A stretch of DNA of 33,680 nt from Leptospira biflexa (GTDB lineage Bacteria > Spirochaetota > Leptospiria > Turneriellales > DYLW01). Each line of letters opens with the position of its first letter. The first letter of the stretch is position 1. Shown here piece by piece: positions 8,771 through 15,829 of this stretch. The stretch covers positions 1-33,680 of the forward strand of contig DYOA01000028.1 in the NCBI GenBank assembly GCA_020720785.1, written 5' to 3'. Both the position numbers and the translations under genes were made by a program. The notes under the pieces are model-generated. The model searched no databases and was not told where the DNA came from. It saw only the letters and a list, made by a program, of their open reading frames with translations.

Positions 8771-9040
8771 ATGGAATCAGCAAAAAAGAAAATCACCTTT
8801 GAATCCGCTCTGGCAGAACTGGAGGATATTACCAGGAGGCTGGAACGGGGGAATGAGTCACTGGAAGACTCCATGGCTCTGTATTCCCGTGGAGTGGAAT
8901 TAAAGGATTTCTGCGAAAAAAAACTTAAAGAAGCAGAAAAAAAATGGAAGGTATTAAAAAAAGATAAAAATACCGGAGATATTGTTGCGGAGGATTATTC
9001 CCTGGATATGGATGACTCCGGAGAAAGCAGAAATTCATAA
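8771..9040 (+). CDS. xseB: exodeoxyribonuclease VII small subunit
   Basis: 89 residues, the usual XseB size. The family pattern FESALAELEDITRRLERGNESLEDSMALYSRGVEL is nearly complete, followed by CEKKLKEAEKK. XseB binds the large subunit XseA, and together they degrade single-stranded DNA. XseA is not in the window. The start ATG has a strong Shine-Dalgarno (GGAGG) about 10 nt upstream. The stop lies 6 bp before kdsD, so the two are probably co-transcribed. Confidence 0.93.
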   Translation: MESAKKKITFESALAELEDITRRLERGNESLEDSMALYSRGVELKDFCEKKLKEAEKKWKVLKKDKNTGDIVAEDYSLDMDDSGESRNS

Positions 9041-9046
9041 TAATCC

Positions 9047-10015
9047 ATGGATTCCATTCATAAGGCCGCACTGGCCGCACGCCATACCTTTGAAGCCACC
9101 AGTGCTTCCATTGCCACCACCATTGGGCAGGAACATTTTTTTGAAAATATCTATAACGCTGCCCGTGCCCTGGCATCCACCCCAAACCGGGTCATTACCA
9201 CCGGCATGGGAAAATCAGGAATCATAGCCCAGAAAATCAGTGCCACCCTCACCTCCACAGGTACCCCATCCGTTTTTCTGCATCCGGCGGACGCACTGCA
9301 CGGAGACATGGGAAACATCCAGAAAAAGGAAACCGTCCTGGCTTTCAGTAACTCCGGGGAAACCAGGGAAATCATTGAACTGCTGCCGCATATCCGCTTG
9401 TTGGGAGCCCGTCTGGTGGGGGTTACCGGAAAGGCAGACTCCACCCTGCACAAAGAAGCGGACATTGGTATCATTTACAAAATTGAAAAAGAAGGTTGCC
9501 CCCTGGATCTGGCTCCCATGGCGTCCACCACTCTGTCCCTGATGATTGGGGATGGGATTGCGTCCGCTTTGATGGTGATCAAAGATTTTAAAAGGGAAGA
9601 TTTTGGAAGATTCCACCCATCGGGCAGTCTGGGCAAAAAACTTCTAACCAGGGTAAAAGACCGGTATAAACATGACCCGCATGCCATCATTGAAAAAAAG
9701 ACAAAATTAAAAGATATCATCAATGCAATGGTCACATCCAATCTGGGTGCGGTGGTTATCCGGGGAAGCAAAGGTCATCTGCGGGGTATTATCACGGATG
9801 GGGATATCAAAAGATTACTGGATGTCAATGATCTTACCACAGTTTTTGATAAAACGGCGGAAGAATTCATGACCCCGGAACCCTCGTTCACCCGCCTGGA
9901 CGCGATGGTGGAAGAAGCCCTGTCCATTATGCATGAGAAAAAAACATATATCCTGCCCGTTGTGGACCAAAATAAAAAAATCTGCGGTCTTGTCCGCATG
10001 CATGATATTATTTGA
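9047..10015 (+). CDS. kdsD: D-arabinose-5-phosphate isomerase (KpsF/GutQ family)
   Basis: 322 residues, full length. The N-terminal SIS domain (about 1-200) shows TTGMGKSGIIAQKISATL, HPADALHGDMG and FSNSGET. The tandem CBS pair (about 205-322) shows IITDGDIKRLL and the family ending GLVRMHDII. The enzyme converts ribulose-5-phosphate to arabinose-5-phosphate, the first committed step to Kdo in lipopolysaccharide. This supports an outer membrane in the host. It ends 2 bp from the stop of the convergent GGDEF gene, with no terminator hairpin between them. Confidence 0.93.
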   Translation: MDSIHKAALAARHTFEATSASIATTIGQEHFFENIYNAARALASTPNRVITTGMGKSGIIAQKISATLTSTGTPSVFLHPADALHGDMGNIQKKETVLAFSNSGETREIIELLPHIRLLGARLVGVTGKADSTLHKEADIGIIYKIEKEGCPLDLAPMASTTLSLMIGDGIASALMVIKDFKREDFGRFHPSGSLGKKLLTRVKDRYKHDPHAIIEKKTKLKDIINAMVTSNLGAVVIRGSKGHLRGIITDGDIKRLLDVNDLTTVFDKTAEEFMTPEPSFTRLDAMVEEALSIMHEKKTYILPVVDQNKKICGLVRMHDII

Positions 10016-10017
10016 TT

Positions 10018-11127
10018 TTACTTGGCTTCATTGTCCTGGGATATTTCCACCCTGTTCCGGCCATTATGTTTAGCTTTGTATAGTGCCTTATCGCATTTTT
10101 CAATTAAATGCTTATTTGTTTCATCCAGAACCGGATTGAACTGGGCCACTCCGGCGGAAATGCTCACACTTAACTTATCTTCCCCCACGCCGGAATAATT
10201 TTTTACTTTGGATTTTTCTACATTCTTCCGGACACGCTCCGCAATCTCTTTTGCTGCCTGCAGGGACGTATTGGGAAGTATCATGGCAAACTCCTCTCCG
10301 CCGTACCGGGAAGGAACATCATTTCCTCTTGCACTACGGATCAAAACCTGGGCCACTTCCTTTAGCACAACATCACCCTGCTGGTGGCCGTATGTATCAT
10401 TAAATTTTTTAAAATGATCGATGTCCGTCATGAACATGCTCAAAGGAGCACCGGTCTCCCTGGATTTCTCCATTTCTTCCCGTAGCCGGGTCTGGAAAAA
10501 GTGGTGGATTTTCAGTTTTGTCATCATATCCACCGTGGCAAGCTGGTACAGGCGAGCGTTATCCACCGCAATGGAGGCAATGGACGCAAGATCCAGCAAA
10601 AAATCCAACTCAGAGGATATGTATTCCTGCCCGCTGGTTTTGGGCCCAATGATGACCAGGCCATTGACTTTATTCTTATTCACCATGGGAATGAATGTCA
10701 GGTCATTGGAAATGGATTCAAACTGGTCCATCAATTCTTTTTCCACCTTTAAGCGGTTCTGGCTTTTGAGCTCCATCAATTGTGCGTAACAATATGCTTT
10801 TTTATTCGCGGAGAAAAATTGCAGAATGGGACTCTTGGCCGGAATGATCATTTTTTCCGGAGATTCAATATCAAAACCAATGACATTTCCATGAATAGAA
10901 AAATCATTGGTGTCAATTTCCGGATTCAGATAAATGGCAATCTGGAATGTCTGACTCTGGGCAAGGGATATATTCAGAATGGAATCAATCAGCGTGGATA
11001 AATCCAGCGTGGAATTCAATGCCTTGCTGATTTCAATCAGTTGCTGCTGGTCATATACTTTTTTTTCGTAATTATCCATCTGCCCCAGGGCATCCAGATC
11101 CAATCCTTCCATGTCTTCTATATTCAT
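10018..11127 (-). CDS. GAF-GGDEF diguanylate cyclase
   Basis: 369 residues with no membrane segment. A short N-terminal helix (about 20-40) leads into a GAF-like domain (about 40-190, ending FLLDLASIASIAVDNARLY), then a GGDEF domain (about 195-362). The active-site motif is GGEEF at 276-280. The inhibitory I-site RxxD is present as RGND (267-270), exactly five residues before it. The metal/substrate block DIDHFKKFNDTYGHQQGD is complete, so the domain should make c-di-GMP and be feedback-inhibited. The gene lies 3 bp after plsC, and further upstream on the same strand is a ruined EAL gene, so the intact cyclase may once have been paired with a phosphodiesterase. Confidence 0.9.
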   Translation of the reverse strand: MNIEDMEGLDLDALGQMDNYEKKVYDQQQLIEISKALNSTLDLSTLIDSILNISLAQSQTFQIAIYLNPEIDTNDFSIHGNVIGFDIESPEKMIIPAKSPILQFFSANKKAYCYAQLMELKSQNRLKVEKELMDQFESISNDLTFIPMVNKNKVNGLVIIGPKTSGQEYISSELDFLLDLASIASIAVDNARLYQLATVDMMTKLKIHHFFQTRLREEMEKSRETGAPLSMFMTDIDHFKKFNDTYGHQQGDVVLKEVAQVLIRSARGNDVPSRYGGEEFAMILPNTSLQAAKEIAERVRKNVEKSKVKNYSGVGEDKLSVSISAGVAQFNPVLDETNKHLIEKCDKALYKAKHNGRNRVEISQDNEAK

Positions 11128-11130
11128 CGG

Positions 11131-11898
11131 TTAATTAATTGGTATGTTTTGTATTCCATCGACCGGTTTTTCATTATAATGAAGTTCAATTTTTTCTTTT
11201 ACAGAGTCTTTCAACTCCTGTATTTTTTGCATGGTGTAATTGGTTGTTTCGATGGGTTTTTCAATCACAATACGGATTCTCTGCTTGTTAATCTTCCACC
11301 AAGAAGTGCTCAAATCATAGGCCTTTCTGGTATTGGAAATGGCCACCGGAATAATGGGCACCTTATTTTCCAAGGCCAGCAAAAAACCACCTTTTTTGAA
11401 AGATTCCATTGTATCCGAATGCACAATATGTCCTTCCGGAAAAATAACCACGGAAACTCCTTTTTTGAGCCATCGGGAGGCCTTTTTCAGGGCAATCTTC
11501 GCCAGACGCGGATTTTTGGTATCCAGAAAAATATGCCCGGCACTTTCTAAAGCGGGACGGAACATGGGAATGCCGGCCAACTCTTTTTTCATAATAAATT
11601 TAACTCTTTTTTTGAGAGCATACATAAGAAAGGGGGGATCAAAATAGCTGGTATGGTTGGCCATGATCACACAGGGTTTTTTTGCATCAAAATTTTCCTG
11701 ACCCACCACCTCCACCCTGGAACCGGAGAAAATCACAAAAACTTTTGCCCACATCCAAAGGAAGAAATCCGGAATCCTGTGTACTCTGCCTCTCACCGTG
11801 TAAGATAACGTCATCAGCCCACCAAAAATTACCGTGTTAAAAACCGCCACTGTGGCCACTCTCATGGATCTGATATAATCTCTTATTTTCTTCAGCAT
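11131..11898 (-). CDS. plsC: 1-acyl-sn-glycerol-3-phosphate acyltransferase (PlsC family)
   Basis: 255 residues. The acyltransferase signature NHTSYFD (HX4D, H82-D87) is intact, and the second block FPEGHIVHSD (from 153) holds the glycerol-phosphate-binding FPEG. An N-terminal hydrophobic stretch (about 14-32) and another around 47-58 suggest membrane association. The enzyme adds the second acyl chain to make phosphatidic acid. The family also contains acyltransferases with other acceptors, so the exact acceptor is not certain. It sits between the GGDEF gene (3 bp downstream) and the broken EAL gene (upstream), a layout consistent with one operon. Confidence 0.85.
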   Translation of the reverse strand: MLKKIRDYIRSMRVATVAVFNTVIFGGLMTLSYTVRGRVHRIPDFFLWMWAKVFVIFSGSRVEVVGQENFDAKKPCVIMANHTSYFDPPFLMYALKKRVKFIMKKELAGIPMFRPALESAGHIFLDTKNPRLAKIALKKASRWLKKGVSVVIFPEGHIVHSDTMESFKKGGFLLALENKVPIIPVAISNTRKAYDLSTSWWKINKQRIRIVIEKPIETTNYTMQKIQELKDSVKEKIELHYNEKPVDGIQNIPIN

Positions 11899-11963
11899 AC
11901 TATAATATACAAACGATAGATATCTTGTCTATAAAAAAATGCAGGTTTTGGGGAGCACCGGAG

Positions 11964-13197
11964 CTATATTTCCAGATCCGCAAACAAAAAAACCTTTTGC
12001 GTGAGCGGAAAAACCAGAGTGCGTACCTCCCGCCTTTCCTCCCGGTCGATGTAGGGAGCACTGAGAATGCCCGTGCCGGTTTTCTGGCTTTCTCTGTGGA
12101 CGACGCAAAATACGGACGAAACCCCCAATTCTGGAACCGGTATTCCTTTTTCACGGAAGGCTTTTTCCTCGCGTCTTTCTCCACATTGGAGGAAAGCTGG
12201 TACCCTTCCTGGTTACAAATATAAAGCCGCATGGCACGGGGGGCAGTTTCTGCAGAAGCTTCTTCAAAATGGAATCCACATTATCATAGTACGATGGGTT
12301 TTGCTCATCAAAATTGAATTTTTCTGGAGCCGGCAGATTTTTTTGGATGATCTGCGACAATACAATTTCCGCCCGGTCAGCTTCTTTCTGGAACTGGATG
12401 GATTTATCCATGGACATCCGCCGATGGATGGGCACAATATTTTTGTATTTATCCGAACGGAGGATATTTTCATTCGCCTCAGAAAAATAAAACCCCTGCA
12501 AAAGAAATGCCCCGGAGTCAATGGCAGACACCAGCTCCGGCTCCTTTACAATCCCCTCAAAGAGCACGGAAATCCCCAAATCCAGAGAGAACTGGGAAAT
12601 GGATTATTTTTTTATAACGGGACATGCTCACACTCAACCGTACCAGCCGGATATCAATTTTCACGATGTCCGGATTCAGCTTTATGAGCCGGTCAAAGTT
12701 ATTGAAATAAAAATCATCAATGGCAATTTTTATCCCGTTTTTTCTGTATTCATCAATATAGCGGTTAAAAATGTCCATATTTTCATTGATTTCCTTTTCT
12801 GTGATCTCCACCACCACATTACGGGGATTTATTTTATATTTCTTTATCAGTTTTATTGTATAAAAGAGTAATTCATTTTTTCTTTTCCTGGATTCGTCCA
12901 CGGAATGGATAATCCAGGATGGATTGATATTGATAAATATCCGTGCATCCTGGGCGGATCCGGAAAAAAACGGAAAGCCTTTTCCCGGATAATCCTGTCT
13001 GTGGTCAGCTTATCGGATTCGGAAATATCAGGATTGGAGAAATAATCCCCCAGACTCTTTCCCCCGGAGTTTCTGCCCAGAACCTCATAACCATAAATTT
13101 CCCCATCAGCCACGGATATAATGGACTGGAAATGCGGATATGCATCTTCTATTATCCCCGATGCGACATAATAAGTGACAGTCACATCAAAGGACAT
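11964..13197 (-). pseudogene. EAL-domain c-di-GMP phosphodiesterase with YkuI_C-like domain, broken by four frameshifts
   Basis: Minus-strand reading from ATG 13197 gives QSIISVADGEIYGYEVLGR (EAL-type motif), then the reading frame must change four times to follow the homology. The joins are: the T run at 12964-12970 (one base missing, restoring RIFININPSWI); CATTTCCC near 12597-12601 (one base extra, restoring FSLDLGISVLFEGI); the six-G plus-strand run 12238-12243 (one missing, restoring PPRAMRLYICNQEG); and the TTTT plus-strand run 12080-12083 (one missing, restoring KTGTGILSAPYID). Other motifs seen are VVVEITE, IAIDDF and VKIDIRLVR. The C-terminal part (YQLSSNVEK, NWGFRPYF, and a final VFLFADLEI before TAG at 11964) matches the YkuI_C sensory domain. 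The gene cannot make a full-length enzyme as written. Confidence 0.85.
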
Positions 13198-13216
13198 ACA
13201 TAATTTTATATGTCCT
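13191..13216 (-). promoter_or_regulatory. hairpin enclosing the ribosome-binding site and start codon of the EAL pseudogene
   Basis: The arms AGGACATA (13191-13198) and TATGTCCT (13209-13216) are perfect 8-bp inverted repeats with a 10-base A/T-rich loop. On the minus strand one arm contains part of the AGGAGG Shine-Dalgarno and the other contains the ATG at 13197. In RNA this would sequester the initiation region. This is a direct reading of the sequence. A role in translational control is inferred. Confidence 0.5.
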
Positions 13217-13227
13217 CCTTTTTATGT

Positions 13228-13250
13228 GACATATTACCGGGAGATATGTC
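13228..13250. repeat. second inverted repeat with the same GACATAT arm
   Basis: The arms GACATAT (13228-13234) and ATATGTC (13244-13250) flank a 9-base centre TACCGGGAG. Together with the hairpin at 13191-13216 there are four alternating copies of a GACATA/TATGTC half-site within 60 bp upstream of the EAL pseudogene. This could be an operator for a dimeric regulator or a structured leader. Confidence 0.4.
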
Positions 13251-13353
13251 CCATATAGTGACGTCCCCTTAGAACTCCCCAACAGATTGGAGATAGCACA
13301 TTGGCCAGAGGTTCGCATATTTACGATCAAATTTTCACAAGGATAAGCAATTT

Positions 13354-13434
13354 ATGATGGACAATGTAAACATGGAAAATATTCCCAGATATGAAAATTG
13401 CCATATTCACGGACGCTTTTCTGCCCAAGATTGA
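13354..13434 (+). CDS. possible 26-codon upstream ORF overlapping the glycosyltransferase start
   Basis: ATGATG at 13354 follows an AAGGA Shine-Dalgarno (13338-13342) at good spacing and opens a 26-codon frame that stops at TGA 13432-13434, inside the next gene in another frame. The glycosyltransferase ATG at 13391 has no visible Shine-Dalgarno of its own. The short frame might couple or dampen its translation. It could equally be chance, and there is no conservation evidence. Confidence 0.2.
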   Translation: MMDNVNMENIPRYENCHIHGRFSAQD

Positions 13435-14644
13435 CGGAATTTCCATTTCCATTGACCACCTGGTCCGGATTCTGGGAGCCAGAGGGCATGAGTTTATTAT
13501 CTTTTGTCCCCGTTATGGCGAAAAAGATTTCTACCAGATTGATGATCACACAGAGATAATCCGTTTCCGTAATTTTCCCCTGCCATCCTATCCGGACGTG
13601 AAAGTGGTTCTGCCCAATAGAAAAAAAATAAAAAAGGCCATGAAGGAATTTTCTCCGGATATTGTTCACATCCACACTCCCGGATTGATTGGAAAATACG
13701 GGACAAAGCTGGCGGTCAAGTACGGAATACCCATGGTCTCCACCTATCACACCCTGGTTACGGAGATGGCCATGTATATTTCTCCGTATCGGCTTTTAAA
13801 GGTGGACCGTCTTTTTAATTTAATGAAATCAAAGAAAAAATTATCCCGGAATCTGGACAAAGTGGTTCGCACCCGTAAAAGGGCACTCCGGAAAAAATTC
13901 ATCAAAAAAGTGGTGAATTCCATGTATGAGAAGGCGGATGTCATTGTGAGTCCCTCCCATTTGATTGAAAAGACACTTAGGGAGCAGAAAATCAAAGCTC
14001 CCATAGCGGTTATCTCCAACGGCATGGACCTGCATAATTTCAAGGGAGTGGAAAAAAAGGAAATATCTTCTCCCCCCCGGCTACTGCATGTGGGGCGGAT
14101 TTCTTTTGAGAAAAATGTGGAGATACTTCTGCGGGCTCTGAAAAAAATTCACCATGAATTTCCGGGAGCCACTCTGGATATCATTGGAGATGGGCCGGCA
14201 ATTTCTTCCCTCAAAATAGAAACCCGGCAATTGCAACTGGAAGACTATGTTTCTTTTCTGGGATACTGGCCGCATGAAAACCTGCCGGAAGTTTATCCCA
14301 AATATGATTTATTCATTACTGCATCCACCATGGAGACCCAAGGATTGGTGGTACTGGAGGCCATAGCCTCAGGATTGCCGGTGGTGGGCGTGGAATCCTA
14401 CGCTCTGCCGGAGCTGATCCACCATGAAAAAAACGGCTTTATTGCACCTCCTTTTGATGCCACAAAGATAGCGGAATATTCTGTGGCCATTCTGAAAAAT
14501 GAATCCCTTGCCCGGAAATTTTCCCGGGCATCCATAGAGATAGCATCCCATCATGATCTGGACCATACCACCTCTCTGATGGAAGATCTCTATAAAAAAA
14601 TTGCCGTTAAAAAAAGAGAAGATTTTTTGGATGAGCTGGAATAA
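13391..14644 (+). CDS. GT4-family glycosyltransferase (diacylglycerol glucosyltransferase-like)
   Basis: 417 residues with the GT-B layout. The N-terminal domain starts MKIAIFTDAFLPKIDGIS and contains DIVHIHTPGLIG and STYHT. A basic, lysine-rich linker (about 137-175) is typical of enzymes that bind anionic membranes. The C-terminal domain has LHVGRISFEKN, IIGDGP and the donor-binding ETQGLVVLEAIASGLPVV with its EX7E pattern. These features resemble 1,2-diacylglycerol 3-glucosyltransferases and related lipid-glycosylating enzymes. The acceptor cannot be read from the sequence and could also be a phosphatidylinositol or an envelope sugar. The first usable in-frame start is ATG 13391, since a stop lies just upstream. 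Confidence 0.82.
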   Translation: MKIAIFTDAFLPKIDGISISIDHLVRILGARGHEFIIFCPRYGEKDFYQIDDHTEIIRFRNFPLPSYPDVKVVLPNRKKIKKAMKEFSPDIVHIHTPGLIGKYGTKLAVKYGIPMVSTYHTLVTEMAMYISPYRLLKVDRLFNLMKSKKKLSRNLDKVVRTRKRALRKKFIKKVVNSMYEKADVIVSPSHLIEKTLREQKIKAPIAVISNGMDLHNFKGVEKKEISSPPRLLHVGRISFEKNVEILLRALKKIHHEFPGATLDIIGDGPAISSLKIETRQLQLEDYVSFLGYWPHENLPEVYPKYDLFITASTMETQGLVVLEAIASGLPVVGVESYALPELIHHEKNGFIAPPFDATKIAEYSVAILKNESLARKFSRASIEIASHHDLDHTTSLMEDLYKKIAVKKREDFLDELE

Positions 14645-14683
14645 ATTCGCTTGTATGCGGGTTTAGAAATTAGAAATTTACCC

Positions 14684-15829
14684 ATGGGAAACTGGAAAAA
14701 TAAAATCTTCAAAGCTTTTTCAATTACATTCATGGTGTTTATTGTAATTCTGATTGTTGTATCTTTTGGTATGCCGGATCTGGGTGTTTCCAATGTTTCC
14801 GGAGAATTTTATGTGGCCCGGGTGGGCGATGAGGTGATTACGGTTGCGGATGTTTCCCGTACCCGGGAGCAGATGAAGGCACAATACCAGTCGGCGGGGA
14901 ATGATCTTCTGATGTCCCGGGCGGTGGAGCAGAACATATACCAGAAATTATTCCTGCATTTATTGAAACAGTATGGAATGCACCCTTCGGAAAAAACCAG
15001 GAAAAAAATTATTGCAGATTATATCCGGCTCCAGTTTCCGCAGTATTATGGACCGGACGGAATTTTTAACATAAAAAAATTTCAGGATGAAATCCTCTTC
15101 GCCCGCAAACTGACATTTTCTGAACTGGAAAACTCCATTGTCTCCGAGTATGCTTTCAACCAGAACTACCGGACATTTCTGGAATTTTCCCGGATTGGCT
15201 CCGGGCGGGAAGCCCAGGCGGAAAAAATCCTGAAAGATACCGCTTATTCCATAACCTTTGGCGAGATGGATGCGGAAGCCATAAAAAACTATCTTCTCAA
15301 CAGCCAGATCATATCAGAAAAAGAAATCCAGGACGAATGGAAAGCATCTTCCGGGACGCCGGATAAAGACAAAAAAAATATTTCCAATACGGGCAGAATC
15401 ACCAATGATGAAAAAAAGGTTATTATTGAAAAAATTTTCCAGAAAAATAAAGATGCTTATATCAAAAAAGTAATGGATGCCATTTCCGGGGAAAAATCCC
15501 GGAATATTGCAATCATGGGCATGGCATACAAAATGAAAATCACCCGGGTAAAAGAGTACCGGCTGGACGGACAGGGCAACCCACCTGAGTTTTCCGGAAT
15601 GGAAACCCAGGAGGAATTCCAGAAAAACCTGGTCAATCTGGAACCCGGCTCCCTTTCCACTCCATTTTATTTTGGAGGAAAAATTCTGGTTTTCTCCCCG
15701 GAGAAAAAAGAATTAAAAAACGCGGATGCTCCGGCTTCCCCCGGTAGCAACAATTACCAATTCATGGGTTTTGATATGATGATGGAAGGCTTCCGGAAAA
15801 GCACGGATATCATCCGTTATCAAGGTTGA
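14684..15829 (+). CDS. membrane-anchored SurA/PpiD-like periplasmic chaperone without a visible PPIase domain
   Basis: From ATG 14684 the protein has 381 residues. A TTG 33 bp upstream is also in frame but would put extra residues before the anchor. MGNWKNKIFKAFSITFMVFIVILIVVSFG forms one membrane segment after a positive N-terminus, as in PpiD. The exported part includes ARVGDEVITVADVSRTREQM and repeated helical blocks as in SurA_N domains (LLMSRAVEQNIYQKLFLHLLKQYGM, FNIKKFQDEIL). I see no parvulin signature, so a chaperone rather than isomerase role is likely. The last 20 bp overlap the convergent phosphatase gene. It lies 39 bp after the glycosyltransferase. Confidence 0.75.
   Translation: MGNWKNKIFKAFSITFMVFIVILIVVSFGMPDLGVSNVSGEFYVARVGDEVITVADVSRTREQMKAQYQSAGNDLLMSRAVEQNIYQKLFLHLLKQYGMHPSEKTRKKIIADYIRLQFPQYYGPDGIFNIKKFQDEILFARKLTFSELENSIVSEYAFNQNYRTFLEFSRIGSGREAQAEKILKDTAYSITFGEMDAEAIKNYLLNSQIISEKEIQDEWKASSGTPDKDKKNISNTGRITNDEKKVIIEKIFQKNKDAYIKKVMDAISGEKSRNIAIMGMAYKMKITRVKEYRLDGQGNPPEFSGMETQEEFQKNLVNLEPGSLSTPFYFGGKILVFSPEKKELKNADAPASPGSNNYQFMGFDMMMEGFRKSTDIIRYQG

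Noticed and set aside
12067..12687. 206-codon plus-strand frame
   Set aside because: It is opposite the EAL pseudogene, whose homology on the minus strand can be traced through the same bases. The plus-strand translation has no motif.
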